Assembly: GCF_022815725.1 (NCBI RefSeq)
Contig: NZ_JALGRF010000013.1
Location: 1 to 64,000 of the forward strand
Source of the DNA: Streptomyces sp. APSN-46.1
Lineage (GTDB): Bacteria; Actinomycetota; Actinomycetes; Streptomycetales; Streptomycetaceae
Direction of reading: 5' to 3'
DNA: 64,000 nucleotides
The notes beneath the pieces are model-generated. The model was not told where the DNA came from. It did no database searches and saw only the letters and a program-made list of their open reading frames with translations. The translations under genes were made by a program, and so were the position numbers. The first letter of the stretch is position 1. Each line of letters opens with the position of its first letter. Below are positions 53,311-62,412 of this stretch, in pieces.

Positions 53311-54291
53311 GTGACCCCCGCTGACCTCTCCCGTTCCGTCGTGCGCGCCGTGCGCTGCGCCGTCGAGGACGGAGAGCTGCCGGCGGAGGCGGCCGTTCCC
53401 GAGCGGGTGGTCGTCGACCGGACCAGGCCCGGGGGAGTGGGCGATTACGCCACCCCCGTCGCCTTTCAGGTCGCCAAGACGGTGCGGCGGGCGCCCGCCG
53501 ATGTCGCGGCCGTGCTGGCCCGTCGGCTCGGCGCGGAGCCGGGGATCGAGCACGTCGAGGTCACCGGGGCCGGGTTCCTCAACTTCGTGCTGCCGCCGCC
53601 TTCCGCCCCCTCCCTCGTCCGGGAGGCGATCGTCTGGGACATCGTGATCCGGGACGTGCGGGGAGGGGCTATCCATATAGACGCCGACGCCGGAACCGGC
53701 CTCGGGCTGCGTGAGCGGGTCGTACGCCAGAGCGTCCTGCGGCTCGTGCGCGCCCAGGGCGGCAGCGAGCGCGACCTGCCCGACGCCCTGCCCGTCGCCC
53801 CCCTCGCCAAGCGGGACTCCGATGTCGTCGCGCGGTACGGGGCCCACGCCGCGCGGTGGGGGATGCTCGCCGTCCCCGCCCGGGAGACCCCCGTGTTCTC
53901 CGACGTGCTGCTGGTGCAGGGCGAGGCCAGCGAGTTCTTCCGGGTGCGGTACGCCCACGCGCGGAGCCGGGCGCTGCTGAGGAACGCCGACCAGCTCGGG
54001 TTCGGGCCCGCCGCCGGGGACGTGTCCGATGCGCCCGAGCTGCTGCGCGCCCTCGCCGACCACCCCCTCGTACTCGAAGCCGCCGCGCACCACCGTGCGC
54101 CCGAGCGGCTCGTCAGGCATCTCGTCGAGCTGGCCGACGCGCTGCTCGACTTCCAGTACCGCGTCCTGCCCCAGGGCGACGAGAAACCCTCGGCCGCCCA
54201 CCGCTGCCGGCTGGCTCTCGCCGAAGCCGCCGGCACGGTGCTGGCCGGCGGCCTGGCCCTCCTCGGCATAGACGCTCCTGACTGCCTGTGA
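53311..54291 (+). CDS. nrtL: ArgRS-related protein lacking the catalytic core (NrtL type)
   Basis: 326 aa. The N-terminal part resembles the arginyl-tRNA synthetase N-domain (ERVVVDRTRPGGVGDYATPVAFQVAK) and the C-terminal part the DALR anticodon-binding domain (SSRALLRNADQ-like, HLVELADALLDFQYRVLP), but the HIGH and KMSKS catalytic segments are missing: between the domains there is only a short linker. It cannot charge tRNA. It lies 19 nt before lysA, where many bacteria carry argS itself, so it looks like a degenerated argS paralogue retained for another role. Confidence 0.85.
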   Translation: MTPADLSRSVVRAVRCAVEDGELPAEAAVPERVVVDRTRPGGVGDYATPVAFQVAKTVRRAPADVAAVLARRLGAEPGIEHVEVTGAGFLNFVLPPPSAPSLVREAIVWDIVIRDVRGGAIHIDADAGTGLGLRERVVRQSVLRLVRAQGGSERDLPDALPVAPLAKRDSDVVARYGAHAARWGMLAVPARETPVFSDVLLVQGEASEFFRVRYAHARSRALLRNADQLGFGPAAGDVSDAPELLRALADHPLVLEAAAHHRAPERLVRHLVELADALLDFQYRVLPQGDEKPSAAHRCRLALAEAAGTVLAGGLALLGIDAPDCL

Positions 54292-54310
54292 TCTGCGAAG
54301 AGAGATTCCG

Positions 54311-55702
54311 ATGAGCCGTTCCGCGCACCCCGCCGGGCCCCGCCACGCCGATGTCCTGCCCGAGGGGCACTACGCCCCGCCGCCCGCCGACCTGAACGCG
54401 CTCGACGAGAAGGTCTGGGCCCGGACCGTCAGCCGCAACGCCGACGGTGTCGTGAGCGTCGGCGGCGTGGAGGTCACCCGGCTCGCCGAGGAGTTCGGGA
54501 CGCCCGCCTACTTCCTCGACGAAGAGGACTTCCGGGCGCGCTGCCGGGCCTGGGCGCACGCCTTCGGACCGGATGCCGACGTCTTCTACGCCGGGAAGGC
54601 CTTCCTCTCCAAGGCCATCGTGAAGTGGCTCAAGGAAGAAGGGCTGAATCTCGACGTCTGTTCCGGCGGGGAGCTCACGACGGCGCTCGCCGCCGAGATG
54701 CCCGCCGAGCGGATCGCCTTCCACGGCAACAACAAGTCGGAGAGCGAGATCCGCCGGGCCATCGAGGCCGGGGTCGGCCGCATCGTCCTGGACTCCTTCC
54801 AGGAGATCGCCCGCGTCGCGCACATCGCCCGCGAGCTGGGCGTACGCCAGCCCGTCCAGATCCGCGTGACGGTGGGCGTCGAGGCGCACACCCACGAGTT
54901 CATCGCCACGGCGCACGAGGACCAGAAGTTCGGGATCGCCGTGGCGGACGGCTCCGCGGCGGAGGCCGTACGCCGTGCCCTCGGGCACGACAGCCTGGAG
55001 CTGCTCGGCGTCCACTCCCACATCGGCTCGCAGATCTTCGACATGGCCGGCTTCGAGGTCTCCGCGAAGCGGGTCGTCGGGCTGCTGGCCGCCGTCCGCG
55101 ACGAGCACGGCGTCGAGCTGCCCGAGATCGACCTCGGCGGCGGCCTCGGCATCGCCTACACCTCCGCCGACGACCCGCGCGAGCCCCACGAGATCGCCAA
55201 GTCCCTGCACGAGATCGTCGCGCGGGAGTGCGAGTCGGCCGGCCTGCGCGCGCCGCGGATCTCCGTCGAGCCCGGCCGGGCCATCGTCGGGCCGACCGCC
55301 TTCACCCTGTACGAGGTCGGGACGATCAAGCCGCTCGCAGGCCTCCGTACGTACGTCAGCGTTGATGGCGGCATGTCCGACAACATCCGTACGGCCCTCT
55401 ACGACGCCGAGTACGGGGTCACCCTCGTCTCCCGCACCTCCGACGCCGAGCCCATGCTCGTCCGCGTCGTCGGCAAGCACTGCGAGAGCGGCGACATCGT
55501 CGTGAAGGACGCGTTCCTCCCCGCGGACCTGGCGCCCGGGGACCTCCTGGCGGTGCCCGCCACCGGCGCGTACTGCCGCTCGATGGCCAGCAACTACAAC
55601 CACGCGCTCCGCCCGCCCGTCGTCGCCGTGCGCGAGGGGCGGGGGCGGGTGATCGTCCGGCGCGAGACGGAGGAAGATCTCCTGCGTCTCGACCTGGGAT
55701 GA
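54311..55702 (+). CDS. lysA: Diaminopimelate decarboxylase
   Basis: 463 aa. PLP enzyme of the alanine racemase-like fold: YAGKAFLSK carries the PLP Lys, GVHSHIGSQI and EPGRAIVG follow, and C-terminal GDIVVKDAFLP/CRSMASNYN completes the active site. It converts meso-diaminopimelate to lysine, the last step of lysine synthesis. It is followed by a 7-bp hairpin (55714-55730) and a 16-bp inverted repeat before hom. Confidence 0.97.
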   Translation: MSRSAHPAGPRHADVLPEGHYAPPPADLNALDEKVWARTVSRNADGVVSVGGVEVTRLAEEFGTPAYFLDEEDFRARCRAWAHAFGPDADVFYAGKAFLSKAIVKWLKEEGLNLDVCSGGELTTALAAEMPAERIAFHGNNKSESEIRRAIEAGVGRIVLDSFQEIARVAHIARELGVRQPVQIRVTVGVEAHTHEFIATAHEDQKFGIAVADGSAAEAVRRALGHDSLELLGVHSHIGSQIFDMAGFEVSAKRVVGLLAAVRDEHGVELPEIDLGGGLGIAYTSADDPREPHEIAKSLHEIVARECESAGLRAPRISVEPGRAIVGPTAFTLYEVGTIKPLAGLRTYVSVDGGMSDNIRTALYDAEYGVTLVSRTSDAEPMLVRVVGKHCESGDIVVKDAFLPADLAPGDLLAVPATGAYCRSMASNYNHALRPPVVAVREGRGRVIVRRETEEDLLRLDLG

Positions 55703-55745
55703 TGTGCATATTTCTGGGGGAACCCCCCAGACCCCCAAAATAGGT

Positions 55746-55794
55746 GTCTCACTCAATGGACCGAGGGTGGAAAGCGCCGTCCATTGAGTGAGAC
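55746..55794. promoter_or_regulatory. 16-bp perfect inverted repeat between lysA and hom
   Basis: GTCTCACTCAATGGAC (55746-55761) and GTCCATTGAGTGAGAC (55779-55794), loop 17 nt. The arms are markedly AT-richer than local DNA. There is no T-tract. It ends 64 nt before the hom start. Possible roles: lysA terminator, attenuator of hom, or a protein-binding palindrome. Confidence 0.75.
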
Positions 55795-55858
55795 TGGGTT
55801 ACACCTGGTGCGCAACCCGTGCACCGGGAGCGATGGAAGATCGAAAGGCGTAGGTCGA

Positions 55859-57151
55859 ATGATGCGTACGCGTCCGCTGAAGGTGGCGCTGCTGGGCTGT
55901 GGAGTGGTCGGCTCCGAGGTGGCGCGCATCATGACGACGCACGCCGACGACCTGACGGCCAGGATCGGCGCGCCCGTCGAGCTCGCCGGCGTGGCCGTGC
56001 GCCGTCCCTCCAAGGTGCGCGAGGGCATCGACCCCGCGCTCATCACCACCGATGCGACCGCCCTCCTCAAACGCGGCGACATCGACATCGCCATCGAGGT
56101 CATCGGCGGCATCGAGCCGGCCCGCACCCTGATCACCACCGCGTTCGAGAACGGCATCTCCGTCGTCTCGGCGAACAAGGCGCTGCTCGCCCAGGACGGC
56201 GCCGCGCTGCACGCCGCCGCCGACGCGAACGGGCTGGACCTGTACTACGAGGCCGCCGTCGCCGGCGCCATCCCGCTGGTCCGCCCGATGCGCGAGTCCC
56301 TCGCGGGCGACAAGATCAACCGGGTGATGGGCATCGTCAACGGCACGACGAACTTCATCCTCGACAAGATGGACTCGACCGGCGCCGGCTACCAGGAGGC
56401 GCTCGACGAGGCCACCGCCCTCGGGTACGCCGAGGCCGACCCGACCGCCGATGTCGAGGGCTACGACGCCGCCGCCAAGGCCGCGATCCTGGCCGGCATC
56501 GCCTTCCACACCCGGGTCCGCCTCGACGACGTGTACCGCGAGGGCATGACCGAGGTCAGCGCCGCGGACTTCGCCTCCGCGAAGCGGATGGGCTGCACCA
56601 TCAAGCTCCTCGCGATCCTGGAGCGCGCCGCCGACGGGCAGTCGGTGACGGCGCGCGTGCATCCCGCGATGATTCCGCTCGCGCACCCGCTCGCCTCCGT
56701 CCGCGAGGCGTACAACGCCGTGTTCGTCGAGGCGGAGGCCGCCGGGCGGCTCATGTTCTACGGGCCCGGCGCGGGCGGTTCTCCGACCGCCTCGGCGGTC
56801 CTGGGCGACCTCGTCGCCGTCTGCCGCAACAAGCTCGCCGAGGCAACGGGGCCGGGCGAGTCGGCGTACACCCAGCTGCCGGTCAGCCCCATGGGGGATG
56901 TCGTCACCCGCTACCACATCAGCCTCGATGTGGCGGACAAGCCGGGCGTCCTCGCCCAGGTGGCGACCACCTTCGCGGAGCACGGTGTCTCGATCGACAC
57001 CGTCCGCCAGCAGGGAAAGGACGGCGAGGCCTCCCTCGTCGTCGTCACTCACCGCGCACCCGACGCCGCCCTCTCCGGGACCGTCGAGGCGCTGCGGAAG
57101 CTGGACACCGTCCGCGGTGTCGCCAGCATCATGCGTGTTGAAGGGGAGTAA
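55859..57151 (+). CDS. hom: Homoserine dehydrogenase
   Basis: 430 aa. NAD(P)-binding GCGVVGSEVAR, catalytic region NGTTNFILDKM and YAEADPTADVEGYDAAAKA, and a C-terminal ACT domain (about 350-430: ISLDVADKPGVLAQVATTFAEHG) for threonine feedback inhibition. It reduces aspartate semialdehyde to homoserine. The start may be either of two adjacent ATGs (55859, 55862). Followed 6 nt later by thrC. Confidence 0.97.
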   Translation: MMRTRPLKVALLGCGVVGSEVARIMTTHADDLTARIGAPVELAGVAVRRPSKVREGIDPALITTDATALLKRGDIDIAIEVIGGIEPARTLITTAFENGISVVSANKALLAQDGAALHAAADANGLDLYYEAAVAGAIPLVRPMRESLAGDKINRVMGIVNGTTNFILDKMDSTGAGYQEALDEATALGYAEADPTADVEGYDAAAKAAILAGIAFHTRVRLDDVYREGMTEVSAADFASAKRMGCTIKLLAILERAADGQSVTARVHPAMIPLAHPLASVREAYNAVFVEAEAAGRLMFYGPGAGGSPTASAVLGDLVAVCRNKLAEATGPGESAYTQLPVSPMGDVVTRYHISLDVADKPGVLAQVATTFAEHGVSIDTVRQQGKDGEASLVVVTHRAPDAALSGTVEALRKLDTVRGVASIMRVEGE

Positions 57152-57157
57152 GGGCCC

Positions 57158-58228
57158 ATGAGCAGCAATCGCACCCACCAGTGGCGCGGCATCATCGAGG
57201 AGTACCGGGACCGCCTGCCGGTGACGGACACCACTCCCGTGGTCACGCTCCGTGAGGGCGGCACTCCCCTCGTTCCCGCGCAGGTGCTCTCCGAGCGCAC
57301 CGGCTGCGAGGTCCACCTCAAGGTCGAAGGCGCGAACCCCACCGGGTCCTTCAAGGACCGCGGCATGACCATGGCCATCACCAAGGCCAAGGAGGACGGC
57401 GCCAAGGCCGTCATCTGCGCCTCCACGGGCAACACCTCGGCCTCCGCCGCCGCTTACGCGGTGCGTGCCGGGATGGTCTCCGCCGTGCTCGTGCCCCGCG
57501 GCAAGATCGCGCTCGGCAAGATGGGCCAGGCGCTCATCCACGGTGCCAAGATCCTTCAGGTGGACGGCAACTTCGACGACTGCCTCGACCTCGCCCGCGC
57601 GCTGTCCGACAACTACCCGGTGGCGCTGGTCAATTCCGTCAACCCGGTGCGCATCGAGGGCCAGAAGACGGCCGCGTTCGAGATCGTCGACGCGCTCGGT
57701 GACGCGCCCGACATCCACGTGCTGCCCGTCGGCAACGCGGGCAACATCACCGCGTACTGGAAGGGGTTCAAGGAGTACAAGGCCGATGGCCTGGCCTCCC
57801 GTACGCCCCGCGTGTGGGGCTTCCAGGCTTCCGGTTCCGCGCCCATCGTGCGCGGCGAGGTCGTCAAGGAGCCGCACACCATCGCCACCGCTATCCGCAT
57901 CGGCAACCCGGCCTCGTGGGACTACGCGCTCGCCGCGCGCGACGAGTCGGGCGGCTTCATCGACGAGGTGACGGACCGCCAGATCCTGGCCGCCTACCGG
58001 ATGTTGGCCGCTCAGGAGGGCGTCTTCGTCGAGCCCGCCTCGGCCGCTTCCGTCGCCGGCCTGCTCAAGGCCGCCGAGCTCGGCCTGGTCGACCCCGGCC
58101 AGAAGATCGTGTGCACCGTCACGGGCAACGGCCTGAAGGACCCGGACTGGGCCGTCGCCGGCGCCCCGCAGCCGGTCACCGTTCCGGTTGACGCCGAGGC
58201 CGCCGCCATCCGCCTCGGTCTGGTCTGA
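57158..58228 (+). CDS. thrC: Threonine synthase
   Basis: 356 aa. PLP-dependent fold II enzyme: GANPTGSFKDRGM carries the PLP Lys, then ASTGNTSASAAAYA and the phosphate-binding VGNAGNITAYWKG. It converts O-phosphohomoserine to threonine. Six nt after hom, so co-transcribed with it; separated from thrB by 326 bp. Confidence 0.97.
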   Translation: MSSNRTHQWRGIIEEYRDRLPVTDTTPVVTLREGGTPLVPAQVLSERTGCEVHLKVEGANPTGSFKDRGMTMAITKAKEDGAKAVICASTGNTSASAAAYAVRAGMVSAVLVPRGKIALGKMGQALIHGAKILQVDGNFDDCLDLARALSDNYPVALVNSVNPVRIEGQKTAAFEIVDALGDAPDIHVLPVGNAGNITAYWKGFKEYKADGLASRTPRVWGFQASGSAPIVRGEVVKEPHTIATAIRIGNPASWDYALAARDESGGFIDEVTDRQILAAYRMLAAQEGVFVEPASAASVAGLLKAAELGLVDPGQKIVCTVTGNGLKDPDWAVAGAPQPVTVPVDAEAAAIRLGLV

Positions 58229-58240
58229 CGCAGGTCCCTT

Positions 58241-58306
58241 GTTGCCGGATTCCGGAGCCCCGGACAAGCTTCCGTAAGCTTCCGCAAGCCTCTGGAATCC
58301 GGCAAC
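58241..58306. terminator. 13-bp inverted repeat after thrC
   Basis: GTTGCCGGATTCC (58241-58253) pairs with GGAATCCGGCAAC (58294-58306); the 40-nt loop holds two AAGCTTCCG direct repeats. Starts 13 nt after the thrC stop. Probably the end of the hom-thrC transcript; the rest of the gap to thrB (58307-58554) shows no gene and should contain the thrB promoter. Confidence 0.7.
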
Positions 58307-58554
58307 TCGCCCCGTACGGCACCAAAAGTCAACGCCGTGCGGCGGAAGACCGCGACACGCATCGTGCGCCTCCTGTGCGCCCTATGTCGCGAGAGAACCT
58401 TCCTTCGATAGGCTGTACTTACATCCGCCACCGCGCATATGACCGTGGTGCTGCCCCGAGGGCCTTCGGGTGTCGTACGTTCTCCAGTACATTCGCAGCG
58501 AAGATCCCGCCCAGCCACCCGATCTCGCACAGTCACAAGGAGTGTCATCAACCG

Positions 58555-59481
58555 ATGGCAGGTCCAGCGTTCCGCGCCGCCGCCGTACGGGTGCGCGTCC
58601 CCGCCAGCAGTGCCAACCTCGGTCCCGGCTTCGATGCCTTCGGCCTGGCTCTGGGGCTCTACGACGACGTGGTCGTCCGGGTGGCCGACTCCGGCCTGAA
58701 CATCGACATCGCGGGCGAGGGCGCCGACACCCTGCCGCGGGACGAGAGCCACCTCCTCGTACGCTCCATGCGCACTGCCTTCGACCTGCTGGGCGGGCAG
58801 CCGCGCGGCCTGGAGGTCGTCTGCGCCAACCGCATCCCGCACGGCCGCGGTCTCGGCTCCTCCTCCGCCGCGATCTGCGCCGGCATCGTCGCCGCCCGCG
58901 CCGTGACCATAGGTGGCGAGGCCAAGCTCGACGACGCGGCGCTGCTGGAGCTCGCGACCGAGATCGAGGGCCACCCCGACAACGTCGCCGCCTGTCTGCT
59001 CGGCGGCTTCACCCTGGCGTGGATGGACGGGGGCAGCGCCAAGGCCATCAGAATGGAGCCCTCGGATTCCATCGTTCCGGTGGTCTTCGTGCCCTCCAAG
59101 CCGGTCCTCACCGAGACCGCGCGCGGCCTGCTGCCGCGTACCGTCCCGCACGTGGACGCGGCCGTCAACGCGGGTCGCGCGGCCCTGCTCGTCGAAGCCC
59201 TGACCAGGCGCCCCGAGCTGCTGCTCCCCGCGACCGAAGACCGGCTCCACCAGGAGTACCGGTCCCCGGCGATGCCCGAGAGCGTGGCACTCGTCAACCG
59301 GCTGCGGGCGGACGGCATCCCCGCGGTCATCTCCGGCGCGGGCCCCACGGTCCTCGCGCTGGCCGACAACGGTGCGGCCGACAAGGTCGCGCAGCTCGCC
59401 GGCGAGGGATGGGCGGCCAACCGGCTGGCTCTCGACGCCGCGGGCGCGAGTGTGCTTCCGCTGGGTACCCAGGGCGGCTAG
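58555..59481 (+). CDS. thrB: Homoserine kinase
   Basis: 308 aa. GHMP kinase: VPASSANLGPGFDAFGLAL, the ATP loop IPHGRGLGSSSAAICAG, and SGAGPTVLAL near the C-terminus. It phosphorylates homoserine for ThrC. ATG 58555 is preceded by AAGGAG about 12 nt upstream. Unlike hom and thrC it has its own leader. Confidence 0.97.
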   Translation: MAGPAFRAAAVRVRVPASSANLGPGFDAFGLALGLYDDVVVRVADSGLNIDIAGEGADTLPRDESHLLVRSMRTAFDLLGGQPRGLEVVCANRIPHGRGLGSSSAAICAGIVAARAVTIGGEAKLDDAALLELATEIEGHPDNVAACLLGGFTLAWMDGGSAKAIRMEPSDSIVPVVFVPSKPVLTETARGLLPRTVPHVDAAVNAGRAALLVEALTRRPELLLPATEDRLHQEYRSPAMPESVALVNRLRADGIPAVISGAGPTVLALADNGAADKVAQLAGEGWAANRLALDAAGASVLPLGTQGG

Positions 59482-59542
59482 GGCGTGCTGTGAAAGGCGT
59501 CGTCTGAAAAGACTGTCCGAAAAGGGACACAGCCGGCCAGGG

Positions 59543-59568
59543 GCGGGCGGCCAGGGCAGGCCGCCCGC
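59543..59568 (+). terminator. Terminator after thrB
   Basis: GCGGGCGGCC / GGCCGCCCGC, 10-bp perfect stem with loop AGGGCA, 62 nt after the thrB stop. Confidence 0.7.
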
Positions 59569-59952
59569 GCGGAACGCGCGATTGCCGGTGATGGAGAGGG
59601 GGAATATCTTTTGGATCCGGTAGTGTTAATCTCAAGTGAGCATCGGAAGCCGCCATGGCTCGGTGCTCAGTGTCCCCATCCGGGACCACCTTTCTTCCGG
59701 GAGCCTCCCCGACTGCTTTGATCGCTTCCAGCAGTTTCGAGCACGCTCCGGAATCGGCGTGACATTCCCACGCTTTCAGCTCGGGGGCTTCTCGCCGGAA
59801 CCACCCACGCACGTTTCTCTCCGCCGTATCTCTATCGGCGGACCACCGCCCCGGCCGCGGTCCATGCCCCATCAGGTAATGGACTGTTGTCGGACAGCAC
59901 AACCGGTCGCCGAGCCAGACAGGCCGACGTCCGCTCCAGGGAAGGACCCTTC
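59569..59952 (+). promoter_or_regulatory. Long rho leader, with a 106-codon open frame abutting rho
   Basis: No established gene. AT-rich DNA around 59604-59632 (with TAGTGT at 59621) may be the promoter. From GTG 59636 an open frame of 106 codons reaches a TGA at 59954 that overlaps the rho GTG (GTGA). Its GC3 is weak compared with real genes here, so it may be a leader rather than a protein-coding gene. Long leaders are usual for autoregulated rho. Confidence 0.5.
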
Positions 59953-62106
59953 GTGAGCGACACCACCGATCTGATGGGCGCTGCCGACACCAACGTCGAC
60001 ACCACCAGCGCCCCCGCCGTGGGCGCCGCCCCCAAGCGCCGCCGCTCCGGCACCGGCCTTGACGGCATGGTCCTGGCCGAGCTGCAGCAGGTCGCGTCGG
60101 GCCTCGGTATCAGGGGCACCGCGCGGATGCGCAAGAGCCAGCTGATCGAGGTCATCAAGGAGGCGCAGGCGGGAGGCAGTGCCCCCAAGGCCGCGGCCTC
60201 CGCCGCGGACACCGCCGAGGCCAAGCCGAAGCGCCGCGCCACCAGCAAGGCCCGCACGGCTGAGGCCGCTGCCGAGGCGCCCGCCGAGAAGCCTGCCGCG
60301 CAGGCGCAGATCGAGATCCCCGGCCAGCCGGCTGGGGGCCCCTCCCGCGCGAGCGAAGCCGAGCGTGGGGGAGAGGACGTCCCGGTCGGCGAACGCCGCC
60401 GTCGTCGGGCCACTGCCCCCTCCGGCAGCCCGGAGTCCTCGGCGCCCGTCGCCGTGCAGGTCGAGCAGAAGACCGAGACCGTGCCGGCCGCGGCCGCGCC
60501 GGTCGAGACCAAGGCCGAGGCCGCCACCGCCGTCTCCGCCCCGCAGGGCCAGGAGGCCGGCGAGGGCCGCGGCCGCCGGGACCGCCGCGACCGCGGTGAC
60601 CGTGCCGAGCGCGGCGACCGCCAGGGCCGCCGCGAGCGCGGCGCCAAGGCCGACGAGCAGGGCCAGGGCGGCCAGGGTCAGGGCGGTCAGGGTCAGGGCG
60701 GTCAGGGTCAGGCCCAGACCGGCCAGGTCCAGGCCGGCGGACGCCAGGACCGGGCCGACCGCCAGGACCGCGCCGACCGCCAGCAGCAGGGCGGCCGTCA
60801 GGCTCAGCAGGGCCGTCCGGACCGCCAGGGCCCCCAGGACCACGGCCCGCAGGACGACTTCGACGGTGAAGAGGGCCGTCGCGGCCGTCGTGGCCGCTAC
60901 CGCGACCGCCGCGGCCGTCGCGGGCGCGACGAGTTCGCCCCGAGCGAGCCGCAGGTCGCCGACGACGATGTGCTGATCCCCGTCGCGGGCATCCTCGACA
61001 TCCTCGACAACTACGCGTTCATCCGGACCTCGGGCTACCTGCCCGGCCCCAACGACGTGTACGTCTCCCTCGCCCAGGTCCGCAAGGCGGGTCTGCGCAA
61101 GGGTGACCACACCACCGGTGCCGTGCGCCAGCCCAAGGACGGCGAGCGCCGCGAGAAGTTCAACGCCCTTGTGCGACTGGACTCGGTGAACGGCATGGCG
61201 CCCGAATCCGGGCGCGGACGGCCGGAGTTCCAGAAGCTGACCCCGCTCTACCCGCAGGACCGGCTCCGCCTGGAGACCGACCCGGGCGTGCTGACCGGCC
61301 GGATCATCGACCTGGTCGCACCGATCGGAAAGGGTCAGCGTGGTCTGATCGTCTCGCCGCCGAAGGCCGGCAAGACGATGATCATGCAGTCGATCGCCAA
61401 CGCGATCACCGTCAACAATCCCGAGTGCCACCTGATGGTCGTCCTGGTCGACGAGCGTCCGGAAGAGGTCACCGACATGCAGCGGTCGGTCAAGGGCGAG
61501 GTCATCTCCTCGACCTTCGACCGCCCGGCCGAGGACCACACCACCGTCGCCGAGCTGGCCATCGAGCGCGCCAAGCGTCTCGTCGAGCTGGGTCACGACG
61601 TGGTCGTCCTGCTGGACTCCATCACCCGTCTGGGCCGCGCGTACAACCTCGCGGCGCCCGCCTCCGGCCGCATCCTGTCCGGTGGTGTCGACTCGACCGC
61701 GCTGTACCCGCCGAAGCGCTTCTTCGGTGCCGCGCGCAACATCGAGGACGGCGGCTCGCTGACCATCCTGGCCACCGCGCTGGTCGACACCGGCTCGCGC
61801 ATGGACGAGGTGATCTTCGAGGAGTTCAAGGGCACCGGCAATATGGAGCTCAAGCTCGACCGGAAGCTCGCCGACAAGCGCATCTTCCCGGCGGTGGACG
61901 TCGACGCGTCCGGCACCCGCAAGGAGGAGATCCTGCTCAACAGCGACGAGCTCTCCATCACCTGGAAGCTGCGCCGAGTGCTGCACGCGCTCGACTCGCA
62001 GCAGGCGATCGAGCTGCTGCTCGACAAGATGAAGCAGACGAAGTCGAACGCCGAGTTCCTGATGCAGATCGCCAAGACGACCCCGGCGGGCAAGAACGAC
62101 GACTGA
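59953..62106 (+). CDS. rho: Transcription termination factor Rho (long actinobacterial form)
   Basis: 717 aa. Rho-N helical motif early (LAELQQVASGLGIRGTARMRKSQLIEVI, about 40-70), then a roughly 260-residue disordered RNA-binding insertion rich in Arg, Gly, Gln, Asp, with QGQGG and RQDRADRQDRADRQ repeats. After that the cold-shock RNA-binding domain (about 345-410) and RecA-like ATPase with Walker A SPPKAGKTM. The C-terminal catalytic region is complete. Residues about 128-141 (GGPSRASEAERGGE) are encoded by an intergenic-type repeat. GTG start. Confidence 0.97.
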   Translation: MSDTTDLMGAADTNVDTTSAPAVGAAPKRRRSGTGLDGMVLAELQQVASGLGIRGTARMRKSQLIEVIKEAQAGGSAPKAAASAADTAEAKPKRRATSKARTAEAAAEAPAEKPAAQAQIEIPGQPAGGPSRASEAERGGEDVPVGERRRRRATAPSGSPESSAPVAVQVEQKTETVPAAAAPVETKAEAATAVSAPQGQEAGEGRGRRDRRDRGDRAERGDRQGRRERGAKADEQGQGGQGQGGQGQGGQGQAQTGQVQAGGRQDRADRQDRADRQQQGGRQAQQGRPDRQGPQDHGPQDDFDGEEGRRGRRGRYRDRRGRRGRDEFAPSEPQVADDDVLIPVAGILDILDNYAFIRTSGYLPGPNDVYVSLAQVRKAGLRKGDHTTGAVRQPKDGERREKFNALVRLDSVNGMAPESGRGRPEFQKLTPLYPQDRLRLETDPGVLTGRIIDLVAPIGKGQRGLIVSPPKAGKTMIMQSIANAITVNNPECHLMVVLVDERPEEVTDMQRSVKGEVISSTFDRPAEDHTTVAELAIERAKRLVELGHDVVVLLDSITRLGRAYNLAAPASGRILSGGVDSTALYPPKRFFGAARNIEDGGSLTILATALVDTGSRMDEVIFEEFKGTGNMELKLDRKLADKRIFPAVDVDASGTRKEEILLNSDELSITWKLRRVLHALDSQQAIELLLDKMKQTKSNAEFLMQIAKTTPAGKNDD
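60334..60373. repeat. Intergenic-type Streptomyces repeat inside rho
   Basis: GGGGGCCCCTCCCGCGCGAG followed by CGAAGCCGAGCGTGGGGGAG, a palindrome-like unit (CTCCC...GGGAG) familiar from Streptomyces intergenic regions. Here it is read in frame within the disordered part of Rho and adds about 13 residues. Confidence 0.7.
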
Positions 62107-62137
62107 CCCGTCGCCGCGTCGCCGGCACCGCACCACC

Positions 62138-62175
62138 GGGACCGCCCCCACCGCAGCCGCGGCGGGGGCGGTCCC
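62138..62175 (+). terminator. Terminator after rho
   Basis: GGGACCGCCCCC (62138-62149) / GGGGGCGGTCCC (62164-62175), 12-bp perfect, 31 nt after the rho stop. The remainder of the gap to rpmE (62176-62412) shows no gene. Confidence 0.8.
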
Positions 62176-62308
62176 GCGTTCCCCGGCGGCCGGGCCGCAC
62201 CCGCGGCGCGAGCCGGGATCTTCCAGTAGAACCCCAGCTCAGCGGCGTTCCGGGGGGATCTGGAATAGATGGCCGGTGCTTCCCGTTGAGGGGAGCGTCC
62301 TCAGAATT

Positions 62309-62336
62309 TTGACAGGCGGCCCGGTCCTGGCAGACT
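62309..62336 (+). promoter_or_regulatory. Candidate rpmE promoter
   Basis: Perfect -35 TTGACA (62309-62314), 16-nt spacer, then CAGACT (62331-62336) as an imperfect -10. It lies about 75 nt before the rpmE start, in an otherwise gene-free region. Confidence 0.45.
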
Positions 62337-62412
62337 GGTCTGTCGGCCCCGGTTCACGCAGTGCGCAATTCGGCTCCTGCGACCCGGCGCCCTCCCGAAT
62401 CTAGGAGACACC

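Noticed and set aside
55799..58267. 822-codon minus-strand frame opposite hom and thrC
   Set aside because: Antisense shadow spanning two genes and the gap between them.
59872..62151. 759-codon minus-strand frame opposite rho
   Set aside because: Antisense shadow of the repetitive rho gene.
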